Source: Rhodovulum adriaticum (GTDB taxonomy: Bacteria > Pseudomonadota > Alphaproteobacteria > Rhodobacterales > Rhodobacteraceae). From it: a stretch of 64,000 nucleotides of DNA. Shown piece after piece: positions 44,137 through 53,391 of the stretch. The stretch covers positions 110,180-174,179 of the forward strand of contig NZ_SLXL01000005.1 in NCBI RefSeq assembly GCF_004345735.1, written 5' to 3'. Position 1 is the first letter of the stretch. The number at the start of each line of letters is the position of its first letter. Under the pieces are notes generated by a model. The model ran no database searches. It saw nothing but the letters and a program-made list of their open reading frames with translations, and had not been told where the DNA came from. A program made the position numbers and the translations under genes.

Positions 44137-45650
44137 ACCACTGGATTATCGCCCCCGTCATCCTGCCCGCCCTGCTGGCACCGGTGATCGCCTTTGTCAT
44201 GCGCCACGACATCACGCTGGCGCGCGCGGCGTCCTTCGCGGGCAACGCGGCGCTGGCCGCCATCGCCGTGGGGCTGACCGTACTGGCCGCGGGCGGGGAA
44301 ACCCACGTCTACCGGCTGGGCGACTGGCCCGCGCCATTTGGCATCGTGCTGGTGCTGGATCGGCTGTCGGCGATCCTTGTGCTGCTGACCGCGGTGCTGG
44401 GGCTGCTGGTGCTGACCCATGCGGCGGCCAGCGGCTGGGACAGGCGCGGCCGTCATTTCCACGCGCTGTTCCAGTTCCAGCTGATGGGCATCTGCGGCGC
44501 GTTTCTGACCGGCGACGCCTTCAACCTGTTCGTGTTCTTCGAGGTGCTGCTGATCGCGTCCTACGGGCTGATGATCCATGGCGGCGGACGCGTGCGGTTG
44601 CAGGCGGGGCTGCAATACGTGGTGATGAACCTGGCGGGATCCACCCTGTTCCTGTTCGCGCTCGGCACGCTTTACGCCACCACGGGCACGCTGAACATCG
44701 CCGATCTGGCGGTGCGGGTGCGCGAAATCCCGGTAGAGGATGCGGCCCTGGTCCGCGTGGCGGCGATGCTGCTGATGATCGTCTTTGCGATCAAGGCGGC
44801 GCTGTTCCCGATCCAGTTCTGGCTGCCGGGCACCTATGCCAATGCGCCCGCCCCGGTGGCCGCCCTGTTCGCCGTGATGACCAAGGTCGGCGCCTACGCG
44901 ATTATCCGCATTCACACCATCGTCTTTGGCCCCGACATCGCCGCCACGGCCGGGCTGCCCGGCACATGGCTGTTCCCGGCGGCCGCGATCACCATGGCAG
45001 TGGGGGCGGTTGGCGTGATGGGGGCGCGGCGGCTGATGCCGATGCTGGCCTTTTCCATCGTGGGGTCCATGGGCACGCTGATGCTGGCGGTCGCGGTCTT
45101 TACCCCGCAGGCGACGACGGCGGCGCTGTACTACCTGCTGCATTCCACATTTGCCGGGGCCGCGCTGTTCCTGCTGGCCGACCTGGTGGTGACGCGGCGC
45201 GGCAACGACGCGCTGACCCCGCAGCCCGCGACCGCGCAGACCGGACTGTATGCCGCGATCTTCTTTGCCGCGGCGATCGGCATGGCGGGCATGCCACCGC
45301 TGAGCGGGTTCCTGGGCAAGCTGCTGGTGCTGGACGCCCTGCGCGCGCCGGAACATCTGGTGATCGGCTGGTCGGTGATCCTGGTGGGGTCACTGCTGAC
45401 CATCGTCGGGCTGGCCCGCGCGGGCAGCGTGCTGTTCTGGAAACCCACCGCCATCGCCCCGCCAGACGACAGCGCCCCCGCCGCGCCCGCCGGCCCGCTG
45501 GAGATTGCCCCGGCCATGGCCGCGGTTGGCCTGATGGCGCTGCTGGCCGCGTTTGCCGGGCCGGTGACAGGGTTCCTGGATGCGACCTCGGCCCAGCTTT
45601 TCGACCGCGAGGGCTATATCGCCGCCGTGCTGACGGACCCGGAGGGCTGA
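44133..45650 (+). CDS. mnhD: MnhD, Na+/H+ antiporter subunit
   Basis: A 505-residue NuoM/NuoN-like membrane protein: GDAFNLFVFFEVLLIASYGLM, KAALFPIQFWLPGTYANAPAPVAALF and MPPLSGFLGKLLVLDAL. Has about fourteen membrane segments. It is coupled to mnhC by ATGA overlap. Confidence 0.95.
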   Translation: MNHWIIAPVILPALLAPVIAFVMRHDITLARAASFAGNAALAAIAVGLTVLAAGGETHVYRLGDWPAPFGIVLVLDRLSAILVLLTAVLGLLVLTHAAASGWDRRGRHFHALFQFQLMGICGAFLTGDAFNLFVFFEVLLIASYGLMIHGGGRVRLQAGLQYVVMNLAGSTLFLFALGTLYATTGTLNIADLAVRVREIPVEDAALVRVAAMLLMIVFAIKAALFPIQFWLPGTYANAPAPVAALFAVMTKVGAYAIIRIHTIVFGPDIAATAGLPGTWLFPAAAITMAVGAVGVMGARRLMPMLAFSIVGSMGTLMLAVAVFTPQATTAALYYLLHSTFAGAALFLLADLVVTRRGNDALTPQPATAQTGLYAAIFFAAAIGMAGMPPLSGFLGKLLVLDALRAPEHLVIGWSVILVGSLLTIVGLARAGSVLFWKPTAIAPPDDSAPAAPAGPLEIAPAMAAVGLMALLAAFAGPVTGFLDATSAQLFDREGYIAAVLTDPEG

Positions 45651-45653
45651 GCC

Positions 45654-46145
45654 ATGCTGAACCGCCTGTTTCCCCATCCACTGATGACCTTCACGCTGAC
45701 CGCGGTCTGGCTGGGCCTGGTCAACAAGGTCACGCCGGGCAACCTGCTGCTGGGGGTGATCCTGGGGATCATCGTACCGATCGTGACCTCGGTCTACTGG
45801 CCCAACCGCCCGCGCCTGCGCCGCCCCCTGATGGTGGCCGAATACGGGCTGGTCGTGCTGTGGGACATCATCGTGGCGAATATCCAGGTGGCCGCGATCA
45901 TCCTGTTCAAACGCAATGCCGACATCCATTCCCGTTGGATCAACGTGCCGCTTGATCTGACCTCGCCCGAGGCGATCACGGCACTGGCCGGCACGATCAC
46001 CATGACGCCGGGCACCGTATCCACCATGCTGGCCAGCGACGGGCGGTCGATCCTGGTGCATTGCCTGCATACGGACGATCCCGACGGGGTCCGCGACGAC
46101 ATCAAGACCCGCTACGAGGCGCGACTGAAGGAGATCTTCCAATGA
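45654..46145 (+). CDS. mnhE: MnhE, Na+/H+ antiporter subunit
   Basis: A 163-residue protein with a two-segment membrane N-terminus (WLGLVNKVTPGNLLLGVILG) and the cytoplasmic ITALAGTITMTPGTVSTML motif typical of MrpE. Its stop overlaps the mnhF start. Confidence 0.94.
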   Translation: MLNRLFPHPLMTFTLTAVWLGLVNKVTPGNLLLGVILGIIVPIVTSVYWPNRPRLRRPLMVAEYGLVVLWDIIVANIQVAAIILFKRNADIHSRWINVPLDLTSPEAITALAGTITMTPGTVSTMLASDGRSILVHCLHTDDPDGVRDDIKTRYEARLKEIFQ

Positions 46146-46411
46146 TCGAGGCGGCGCTGTTCTTTGCCTTTGGCTGTTACGGGCTGGGGCTGCTGTTCAA
46201 CCTTTGGCGTATTGTGCGCGGCCCGGATGTCGCCGACCGCATCCTTGCGCTGGACACCATGGTCATCAACCTGATCGCGATCCTGATCCTTTACGGCATC
46301 CTCCACGGCACCGCGATCTATTACGAGGCCTCCATGCTGGTCGCCATGGTCGGCTTTGTTTCGACCGTCGCCTATTGCCGCTTCGTGCTGCGCGGCGACA
46401 TCATCGAGTGA
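46142..46411 (+). CDS. mnhF: MnhF, Na+/H+ antiporter subunit
   Basis: An 89-residue three-segment membrane protein with the family motif RIVRGPDVADRILALDTMVINLIA. Confidence 0.94.
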   Translation: MIEAALFFAFGCYGLGLLFNLWRIVRGPDVADRILALDTMVINLIAILILYGILHGTAIYYEASMLVAMVGFVSTVAYCRFVLRGDIIE

Positions 46412-46421
46412 GGAACGCGCC

Positions 46422-46793
46422 ATGGACCTGATCGTGGAAATCCTGATCGCCTTCTTCCTGGTCGTCTCGGGCGTGTTCGGGCTGGTGGGCTCGTTCGGGA
46501 TGATAAAGTTGCGCGACACGCTGCAACGGCTGCACGCGCCGACCAAGGCAACCACCCTGGGCGTGGGCGGCGTGCTGATCGCCTCGATGCTGTATTTCCT
46601 GGTGATAAAGGGCAGCTTTTCGTTCCACGAGTTGCTGATTACCCTGTTCCTGTTCCTGACCGCGCCGATCACCGCGAATTTCATCGCCAAGACCTTCATG
46701 CAGGCGCATACGCGGGATGAGGATCTGCCGCCGACCGGGCGGGAATATGGCTGGTCGCTTTATGACGATCCGCCCAACCAGACCGACTACTAG
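46422..46793 (+). CDS. mnhG: MnhG, Na+/H+ antiporter subunit
   Basis: A 123-residue membrane protein with the MrpG pattern FGLVGSFGMIKLRDTLQRLHAPTK and LFLFLTAPITANFIAKTFM. Last gene of the operon; AGGAACGCG lies before the ATG at 46422. Confidence 0.94.
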   Translation: MDLIVEILIAFFLVVSGVFGLVGSFGMIKLRDTLQRLHAPTKATTLGVGGVLIASMLYFLVIKGSFSFHELLITLFLFLTAPITANFIAKTFMQAHTRDEDLPPTGREYGWSLYDDPPNQTDY

Positions 46794-46857
46794 CCAACGC
46801 CCCAAACGGCAACCGGGCGCGGGCCTGTGCCGTCCCCCTTGCCCACGCGCAACAGGA

Positions 46858-46884
46858 AAGGGGCCAGCCATCGGCCAGCCCCTT
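46858..46884 (-). terminator. Terminator between mnhG and the cytochrome c peroxidase gene
   Basis: Arms AAGGGGC / GCCCCTT with a 13-base interior that can pair partly. On the minus strand TTTCC follows, so it best fits the peroxidase transcript; it may act on both. Confidence 0.6.
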
Positions 46885-46912
46885 CCATACGCGCGGAGAC
46901 AGAGGGTCGCGT

Positions 46913-47956
46913 TTAGTTTTCGCGGATCATGATGTCGGGGCGCGGGGTCGTCGCGCTCTCGGCCGGCAGCACGGGCAGGGTGATCTCGGGCACCTCGCCG
47001 GTCAGGCTGTGCAGGAAGGCCACGATCTTGTCGGCTTCCTCGTCGCTGACCTCTTCGCCCAGTTGGGCAACGCCCATGACCTGCACGGCGACCTTCAGAT
47101 CCCAGACCTTGCCCGAGTGGAAGTAGGGCGCGGTTTCCGCGATGTTGCGCAGCGGCGCGGCGCGGAAGACGTACTCGTCATAGGCGGTTTCGGTCACCGC
47201 AAAGCGGCCCTTGTCGCTCTCGGGCAGGATGTTGGCGCCGGGCTTTTCGACCAGGCCGAACGGATAGTAGCCGTTGCCGCCCAGGTTCACGCCGTTGTGG
47301 CAGGTGGTGCAGCCCTTGTCGACGAACAGTTCCAGGCCCTCTTTCTGCTCATCCGTCAGCGCCATGTCGTCGCCGTTCAGGAATGCATCGAACGGCGAGG
47401 GGGTAATCAGCGTGGCCTCGAACGCCTCGATCGCGCGGGCCATGTTGTCAAAGCTGACCGGCTCCGCCTCTTCGGGGAAGGCGTCAGAGAACCATTCCTG
47501 GTACTGGGTCATCGAGTTCAGGGTATCGACCACGTTCTCGGGGGTGTTCGCCATTTCGACACCGGCCTGAACCGGGCCTTTGGCCTGGGCTTTCAGGTCT
47601 TCGGCGCGGCCGTCCCAGAACTGGGCGATGTTCAGAACCGCGTTCAGAACGGTGGGAGAGTTGCGCGGCCCCTTTTGCCAGCCGTGACCGACCGAGGTTT
47701 CCATGTTGTCGTCGCCGCCGGTGGTCAGGTTGTGGCACGAGTAGCACGAGAACACGCCCGAGGCCGACAGCCGCGGATCAAAGAACAGGGCCTTGCCAAG
47801 TTCGATCTTCTCAGGCGTGACGCGGTTGTCCGCGATTTGCGGAATGGTCGAGGGCAGCGGCTCGAAGTAATCGAGCGCAAGCGAACGCAGATCCTCGGCG
47901 GCGGCCGGGCTGGCCAGGGCAGTCGTCAGGAGCGCGGTTGTAAGAAGACGTTTCAT
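46913..47956 (-). CDS. ccpA: Di-heme cytochrome c peroxidase
   Basis: A 347-residue periplasmic protein with a signal peptide (MKRLLTTALLTTALASPAAA). Two haem-binding motifs are visible: CYSCHNL near residue 72 and CTTCHNG near 217; GKALFFDPRLSASG and AAPLRNIAETAPYFHSGK are typical of bacterial CCP/MauG. It reduces hydrogen peroxide with electrons from cytochrome c. An FNR-type box lies about 70 bp upstream. I chose the ATG at 47956; a GTG at 47965 would add three residues. Confidence 0.93.
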   Translation of the reverse strand: MKRLLTTALLTTALASPAAAEDLRSLALDYFEPLPSTIPQIADNRVTPEKIELGKALFFDPRLSASGVFSCYSCHNLTTGGDDNMETSVGHGWQKGPRNSPTVLNAVLNIAQFWDGRAEDLKAQAKGPVQAGVEMANTPENVVDTLNSMTQYQEWFSDAFPEEAEPVSFDNMARAIEAFEATLITPSPFDAFLNGDDMALTDEQKEGLELFVDKGCTTCHNGVNLGGNGYYPFGLVEKPGANILPESDKGRFAVTETAYDEYVFRAAPLRNIAETAPYFHSGKVWDLKVAVQVMGVAQLGEEVSDEEADKIVAFLHSLTGEVPEITLPVLPAESATTPRPDIMIREN

Positions 47957-48023
47957 GGTTGGCACCGTTCATTTCGGGTTCACGCGTTGCCCCACGACCT
48001 TAGAATTCTTCCAAAACCAATCT

Positions 48024-48037
48024 TTGACTTAGATCAA
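48024..48037 (-). promoter_or_regulatory. FNR/FnrL-type box upstream of ccpA
   Basis: TTGAC-N4-ATCAA, one mismatch from the TTGAT-N4-ATCAA consensus, about 70 bp before the peroxidase start. Low-oxygen induction of ccp by FNR-type regulators is known in related bacteria. Confidence 0.7.
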
Positions 48038-48157
48038 TTCCAGTCAAAAAAATGTGAGTCGTGGAAATCTGTTTAAGATCTGCCCGCCGCGGCACGGCTT
48101 GCCAGCCTGCGGGGCCACGCGTAAGCCTTGGACGATGCCGCCACCGGACCGCCGCCC

Positions 48158-49441
48158 GTGACCCTGTACCGCCTGCTGCTGAGCCTTGCTGCCCCTGCCG
48201 TCGCCATCCGCCTGCTGCGCAAGCGGGGCGAGGCGGGCGAACGGTTGGGCGGACACGCGCCCAGCCCGCCCCATCCCGGCCCGGTGATCTGGCTGCACGC
48301 AGCCTCTAACGGCGAGGCTGCCTCGGCCCGGGGGCTGGTGCAGGCGATCCTGGAACGCGGTCTGGCGGCCCGCGTGGTGGTGACCTGCAACACCGCAACC
48401 GGGCGCGATCTGGTGCGTGGCTGGGGCATGGCCCAGGTGTCGGCGCGGCTGGCCCCGCTGGATTACCGGCAGGCGCTGCGCCGGTTCCTGCGCGGCTGGC
48501 AGCCCGCCGCGCTGATCCTGATCGAAAGCGAACTGTGGCCCAACCGCCTGGCCGCGATGGCCCAGCGCGACCGCCCGGTACTGGTGCTGGGCGCGCGCAT
48601 GTCGGCACGCAGCGCGGCGCGGTGGAGGCGCCTGCCCGGTCTGATCCGTCCCGCGCTGGCCGCTGTGTCCTACCTGTCGGCGCAGGATGACGGGTCTGCC
48701 GCACGGTTCCACGCCCTGGGCCTGCCCGCCGACCGGATCGGCCCGGTGGTGAACCTGAAATCCGGCAGCGCGATGCAGGATGGCCCCGACCAGACCGACC
48801 TAGACCGCCTGGCCCCGCTTTTCCCGCGCGGCGACACGGTGCTGGCCGCATCGACCCACGCGGGCGAAGAGGCCGCGATCCTGTCCGCCTTTGCCACCGC
48901 CCGGCAGACCCGGCCCGGCCTGCGCCTGATCCTGGCCCCGCGCCATCCCCGCCGCGCCCCCGAGATCGCGCAGACAATCGCGCGCGCCGGTCTGACCCAC
49001 GCCACCCGGTCGCGGGGGGACAGCCCCGATGCCGATACACCCGTCTACCTGGCCGACACGATGGGCGAGATGGGCCTGTGGTACCGGCTGGCCGGGATCA
49101 CCTTTGTCGGTGGTTCGCTGGTGGATCGGGGCGGGCATACCCCGTTCGAACCCACCGCCCATGGCTCGGCCATCCTGCACGGCCCCCATGTCGCCAATTT
49201 CGCCGAGGCCTATGCCGTGCTGGATGCCGCAGGCGGGGCACGGACGGTTGCCGATGACAACGCACTGGCCACGGCGCTGGCCACACTGGACGCCAAGGGC
49301 CAGGCCACCATGGCCGCCGCCGCCCGCACCGCCATCGACAGGCTTCATACCGGCGATACCGGGTTGGATCCGCTGCTGGACGCGCTGGCACGGCTGATCC
49401 GCCCCCACCCCACCCAGCAAAAGGACACCACCGATGCCTGA
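48158..49441 (+). CDS. waaA: WaaA, Kdo (3-deoxy-D-manno-octulosonic acid) transferase
   Basis: A 427-residue glycosyltransferase that adds Kdo to lipid A. Family segments: GPVIWLHAASNGEAASARGLVQ, VVVTCNTATGRDL, LILIESELWPN, VLGARMSARSA and VYLADTMGEMGLWYRLAGITFVGGSL followed by GGHTPFEP. The GTG at 48158 matches the family start; a TTG at 48128 would add ten residues. Its end overlaps the dehydratase gene by 8 bp. Confidence 0.92.
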   Translation: MTLYRLLLSLAAPAVAIRLLRKRGEAGERLGGHAPSPPHPGPVIWLHAASNGEAASARGLVQAILERGLAARVVVTCNTATGRDLVRGWGMAQVSARLAPLDYRQALRRFLRGWQPAALILIESELWPNRLAAMAQRDRPVLVLGARMSARSAARWRRLPGLIRPALAAVSYLSAQDDGSAARFHALGLPADRIGPVVNLKSGSAMQDGPDQTDLDRLAPLFPRGDTVLAASTHAGEEAAILSAFATARQTRPGLRLILAPRHPRRAPEIAQTIARAGLTHATRSRGDSPDADTPVYLADTMGEMGLWYRLAGITFVGGSLVDRGGHTPFEPTAHGSAILHGPHVANFAEAYAVLDAAGGARTVADDNALATALATLDAKGQATMAAAARTAIDRLHTGDTGLDPLLDALARLIRPHPTQQKDTTDA

Positions 49442-50414
49442 GCCGTTGTTCACCCGCGACGAGATCGAGGCCGCCGCCGCGCTGGTGCATGCGCAGATGC
49501 CGCCCACGCCGCAATACGCCTGGCCCCTGCTGGAACAGGAATTGGGGTGCGAGGTCTGGGTCAAGCACGAGAACCACACCCCCACCGGCGCCTTCAAGGT
49601 GCGCGGCGCGCTGACCTTCATCGATTGGCTGAAGCGCACCCATCCCGATTGCCCCGGCATCGTCACCGCCACCCGCGGCAATCACGGGCAGGGGCAGGCG
49701 ATGGCCGCGACGGCGGCGGGGATGACGGCGAAAATCTACGTGCCCGAGGGCAATTCGGTCGAAAAGAACGCCGCGATGCGGGCCTTTGGCGGGCAGGTGA
49801 TCGTGCACGGCGCCGATTTCGACACCGCCCGGGCCGAGGCGATGCGCGTGGCCGAGGAAGAGGGGCTGTTCCCCGTCCCGCCCTTTCACCCCGAACTGGT
49901 GCGCGGCGTGGCGACCTATGCGCTGGAATTGTTCACCGCACAGCCCGATCTGGACACGGTCTATGTGCCGATCGGCTGCGGGTCTGGGATCTGCGGGCTG
50001 ATTACCGTGCGCGACCTCTTGGGGCTGAAGACCAAGATCGTCGGCGTGGTGTCGGAAAACGCCGATTGCGTGCTGCGGTCCATGGCCGCGAACGACATGG
50101 TGGAAACCGAAACCGCCCGCACCTTTGCCGATGGCATGGCCGTGCGCGTCCCGGTGCCCGAGGCCATGGCGATCTATGCAGGTGGCGCGGAACGCATCAT
50201 CACCGTATCCGACGAAGAGGTGGCAGAGGCGATCCGACTGTATTTCCGCGCCACCCACAACGTGGCAGAGGGCGCAGGCGCCGCACCGCTGGCCGCGCTG
50301 ATGGCGGAACGGGACATGATGGCGGGCCGTCGCGTCGGCGTGATCCTGTGCGGCGGCAATATCGACACCGACTGGTTCGTGACGGTGATGCAGGGCGGCG
50401 TGCCGCAGGTCTGA
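49434..50414 (+). CDS. Threonine/serine dehydratase-type PLP enzyme
   Basis: A 326-residue fold-II PLP enzyme: the PLP lysine in NHTPTGAFKVRGAL (about residue 50), ATRGNHGQGQAMAATAAG, and a glycine-rich phosphate loop PIGCGSGICGL. It lacks the C-terminal ACT domain of biosynthetic IlvA, so it resembles catabolic threonine dehydratase or a serine/threo-hydroxyaspartate dehydratase. Substrate not decidable. It overlaps waaA slightly and may be co-transcribed. Confidence 0.88.
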   Translation: MPEPLFTRDEIEAAAALVHAQMPPTPQYAWPLLEQELGCEVWVKHENHTPTGAFKVRGALTFIDWLKRTHPDCPGIVTATRGNHGQGQAMAATAAGMTAKIYVPEGNSVEKNAAMRAFGGQVIVHGADFDTARAEAMRVAEEEGLFPVPPFHPELVRGVATYALELFTAQPDLDTVYVPIGCGSGICGLITVRDLLGLKTKIVGVVSENADCVLRSMAANDMVETETARTFADGMAVRVPVPEAMAIYAGGAERIITVSDEEVAEAIRLYFRATHNVAEGAGAAPLAALMAERDMMAGRRVGVILCGGNIDTDWFVTVMQGGVPQV

Positions 50415-50422
50415 GGCCGGGG

Positions 50423-50905
50423 CTACAGAAAGCTTATCGGTTCGTGATCCTCGCCCTCGCCGCCCGACTGGCCGGGGGCGAACAGGGCCAGGCTGCGTTC
50501 GTCGTGATATTCCACGCCGGGTTTGAAAAACTGGTGATCGTGCATGTCGTAAAAGCCGCTGAGGCACAGGCCCGCCGTGCCGAAAAACAACTGCTCGGTG
50601 CACAGCGTCACCGGCCCCAGACGGCTTTCCAACAGGCGCAGCATGACGGCGGTTTCCACGGCGAACAGGTCAACGCCCGCGAATTGCACACCGGCGACAT
50701 GGCGCCCGGTCACGATGCGAACAAGCTGACCCTCGCGATACTCGCAGATCGGCAGGTGCAGGCCGCGATACTCCATCGTTCGGCCGCCCGTACCGCGATA
50801 GACATGGCCCGCCCTGCCCAGTCCTGGCACCTCGGCGACAGCCTCCGGCGTCATGCCAAGGTCCAGCGGCCCCAGCCCCTGCCCGGGTCGAATCGTCCAG
50901 ATCAT
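50423..50905 (-). CDS. Conserved protein of unknown function
   Basis: A 160-residue soluble protein beginning MIWTIRPGQGLGPLDLGMTP, with no signal or membrane segment and a middle part LHLPICEYREGQLVRIVTGR. I do not recognise the family. GGGAGGAAAC precedes the ATG at 50905. It is followed downstream by nothing on the same strand and preceded 22 bp away by thpR, so the two may form an operon. Confidence 0.7.
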   Translation of the reverse strand: MIWTIRPGQGLGPLDLGMTPEAVAEVPGLGRAGHVYRGTGGRTMEYRGLHLPICEYREGQLVRIVTGRHVAGVQFAGVDLFAVETAVMLRLLESRLGPVTLCTEQLFFGTAGLCLSGFYDMHDHQFFKPGVEYHDERSLALFAPGQSGGEGEDHEPISFL

Positions 50906-50927
50906 GTTTCCTCCCGTTTTGGCGACA

Positions 50928-51494
50928 CTATGCGGGGTCGGAAGGATTCGGCGAAGCGGAAAGCGGGTACTGCGCCAATTCGGCATGCCGCGCCGGGCCA
51001 CGCCCAAGATCAGAGCGGTAAAGCGCGAAACCGTGCACCTGAAATGGACCGGCGGCAAAGGCGGCCCCGCCCGCCACGGCGCGGGCCAGACGGGCACGCC
51101 CCGTGCGCGCGGCGTTGACATAGGCCAGCGTGACATGGGGCACGAAACGGCGCGCCTCGACCTGCACCCCCGCGGTCCTTGCTGCCTGCGCCACCCGCGC
51201 CTGAAGGTGATCCAGTGCCGGGTCCGGCACCACGCGCGCATGGATCGACCGGGGCCGCGCGCCGCCGAACATGTCCAGCCCCGCCAGCCGCAGGGTCAAG
51301 GGCGCCGCATGCACCCCCGACAGGGCCAGGTGCACCTCCTCCAGCAGGGGGTCCGGCACCTCGCCCAGAAAGACCAACGTCAGGTGCAGATTCTCGGGCG
51401 GCAGGACGCGGCCCACCTGCAACCGCGCCTGCAACGCCACCAGCGCGGCGCGAATATCGTCAGGCAGCGGGATTGCGACGAAGGCGCGGATCAT
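50928..51494 (-). CDS. thpR: ThpR, RNA 2',3'-cyclic phosphodiesterase
   Basis: A 188-residue 2H phosphoesterase with the two catalytic motifs HLTLVFLGE (His37) and PHVTLAYV (His about 120). Family start MIRAFVAIPLPDDIRAAL. In other bacteria it opens 2',3'-cyclic phosphates on RNA. The ATG at 51494 gives the family N-terminus; 15 upstream residues in frame have no match. Confidence 0.92.
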   Translation of the reverse strand: MIRAFVAIPLPDDIRAALVALQARLQVGRVLPPENLHLTLVFLGEVPDPLLEEVHLALSGVHAAPLTLRLAGLDMFGGARPRSIHARVVPDPALDHLQARVAQAARTAGVQVEARRFVPHVTLAYVNAARTGRARLARAVAGGAAFAAGPFQVHGFALYRSDLGRGPARHAELAQYPLSASPNPSDPA

Positions 51495-51559
51495 GGCGGA
51501 ACCTCGCGGCGGAATTTCCCGCCACCCTGCCCGCGCCACAACCGGCGGGCAAGGCAGGC

Positions 51560-52087
51560 TCAGTCCAGCGATGCCTCGATCCGCGCGGTCAGCTTGCGCG
51601 CGTTCGGGCGGGTGAACGACCCGTAGGTCGCCACGACCTCGCCATCTGGGCCCAGCAACACCTTGTTGAAGTTCCAGCCCGGCTCGAACCCGTGTTCGGC
51701 CTTCAGCCAGCGATAAAAGGGATGCGCCTGTGCACCCTTGACGTGGGTGATCTCGGTCATCGGGAAGGTCAGGTTGAAATTGACCTCGCAGAAACCCTTG
51801 ACCGCTGCCTCATCCGCCAGTTCCTGGTTGAAATCGTCCGAGGGCACGCCCAGCACCACCAAACCGCGCGGGCCATAGCGTGCGTACAGCGCCTGCAACC
51901 CGTCATATTGCGGTGTGAACCCGCAGCGCGAGGCGGTGTTGACCACCAGGACGGGCTGGCCGCGAAAATCGTCCAGCGCGATTTCACCCCCGTCGATGGC
52001 CGCAAAGCGAAGGCCCTCGGGCGCTGGCGCGGCGGTGGCGGTCGTGGCGCTCAGCGCCAATGCGGCAAGGGCCTTGAACGGGCGCAT
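51560..52087 (-). CDS. Glutathione peroxidase family protein, exported
   Basis: A 175-residue thiol peroxidase with a signal peptide (MRPFKALAALALSATTATAA). The peroxidatic residue is Cys55 in NTASRCGFTPQYDGL, not selenocysteine; VLGVPSDDFNQELADEA replaces the usual FPCNQF(G)xQEPG segment and WNFNKVLLGPDGEV is conserved. The DDF variant is known from one branch of bacterial Gpx. GGAGGGGAC before the ATG. Confidence 0.88.
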   Translation of the reverse strand: MRPFKALAALALSATTATAAPAPEGLRFAAIDGGEIALDDFRGQPVLVVNTASRCGFTPQYDGLQALYARYGPRGLVVLGVPSDDFNQELADEAAVKGFCEVNFNLTFPMTEITHVKGAQAHPFYRWLKAEHGFEPGWNFNKVLLGPDGEVVATYGSFTRPNARKLTARIEASLD

Positions 52088-52219
52088 TCTGTCCCCTCCA
52101 TCGGTTGTCGGCGGTTGGTAGATAGCTATCGCGCGCAACCCGCGGGTCAAGCCGACCCGTTGCATTGGCCCGCGCAGGCGTTATCTACTGAGCATCCTTG
52201 ACCAGGGGGCGCTGACGGC

Positions 52220-52657
52220 ATGATCCGCTACACGCTGAGCTGTGCTGACGGACACCGGTTCGAGAGCTGGTTCCAGTCGGCCGACGCCTTTGACAAGCTG
52301 CACGCCGCGGGCATGGTTGCCTGCGCGGTCTGCGGCGGCACGCAGGTTCAGAAAACCCTGATGGCCCCCAGCGTCGCCACCGACACACCCGCCGCCCCCG
52401 CAGAGCCCGACGCGCCCAAGCTGAGCACCCCGGCCAGCCCCGCCGAACAGGCCCTGGCCGAGTTGAAGCGCAAGATCGAGGCGCATTCCGATTACGTCGG
52501 CCCCCGCTTTGCGCAAGAGGCCCGCGACATGCACGCCGGCCTGACCCCCGAACGCGCGATCCATGGCGAGGCGCGGCTGGACGAGGCGAAGAAACTGATC
52601 GAAGAGGGCATTCCCGTCGCCCCCCTGCCCTTTGCCCCCGGGCGCAAAACGAATTGA
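52220..52657 (+). CDS. DUF1178 family protein
   Basis: A 145-residue protein starting MIRYTLSCADGHRFESWFQSA with a second Cys pair CAVCGG, which together suggest a zinc-ribbon; a Pro/Ala linker; and a C-terminal helical part (VGPRFAQEARDMHAGLTPER, EEGIPVAPLPF). Widespread in alphaproteobacteria, function unknown. Eight bases before the SDR gene. Confidence 0.92.
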   Translation: MIRYTLSCADGHRFESWFQSADAFDKLHAAGMVACAVCGGTQVQKTLMAPSVATDTPAAPAEPDAPKLSTPASPAEQALAELKRKIEAHSDYVGPRFAQEARDMHAGLTPERAIHGEARLDEAKKLIEEGIPVAPLPFAPGRKTN

Positions 52658-52664
52658 GGTTCCC

Positions 52665-53327
52665 ATGACCCCGCTGATTACCGGCGCGAACCGCGGCATC
52701 GGCCTGCAAGTGCTGCAAGATTATGCCGCCCGCGGCGACAGCCCCATCGGCACCGCGCGCCGTCAGCCGCCCGCGGTGGATGGCGCCCGCTGGGAAACGC
52801 TGGACGTGACCGACCCGGCCAGCATCCGCGCATTGGCCGACCAGCTGAAAGGCACGGCGCTGGACCTGCTGGTGTGCAATGCCGCGCTGTATCTGGACAA
52901 GGGCCAGCCGCTGGATGACGGCTATCCGCCGGAAATGTGGGCGCAGATGTTCGCAACCAACGTGACCGGCGTGTTCCTGACGATCCAGGCGCTGCTGCCC
53001 AACCTGCGCCGGGCGCCCAGCCCGAAGATCGCGATCCTGTCCTCGATGATGGCCAGCGACGAACGCGCGCCGGGCAAATCCTATATCTACCGTGCCTCCA
53101 AGGCGGCGGTGCTGAACCTGGGCCGCAACCTGTCCAGCGACCTGGCCCCCGAGGGCATCGCGGTGGGCATCTACCACCCCGGCTGGGTGCGGACCGACAT
53201 GGGCGGCACGGCGGCCGATCTGGGGGTGGAACAGGCCGCCGCGGGGCTGATCGCGCGTTTCGATGCGCTGGATATGGGCAACACCGGCTGTTTCGAAACA
53301 TGGGACGGGCAGCCCCATCCCTATTGA
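52665..53327 (+). CDS. Short-chain dehydrogenase/reductase
   Basis: A 220-residue Rossmann-fold protein: cofactor loop ITGANRGIGLQVL, LLVCNAALYLD (NNAG position), active-site Ser in ILSSMMAS and YxxxK in YIYRASKAAV. Similar to C-factor (CsgA)-type SDRs. The substrate is unknown. Confidence 0.9.
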   Translation: MTPLITGANRGIGLQVLQDYAARGDSPIGTARRQPPAVDGARWETLDVTDPASIRALADQLKGTALDLLVCNAALYLDKGQPLDDGYPPEMWAQMFATNVTGVFLTIQALLPNLRRAPSPKIAILSSMMASDERAPGKSYIYRASKAAVLNLGRNLSSDLAPEGIAVGIYHPGWVRTDMGGTAADLGVEQAAAGLIARFDALDMGNTGCFETWDGQPHPY

Positions 53328-53391
53328 TCTTGCCCGCGCGCGGGGTTTCGCCTAGAGCAACCCGAAACATGCGGGACGAGATAGGCGAACC

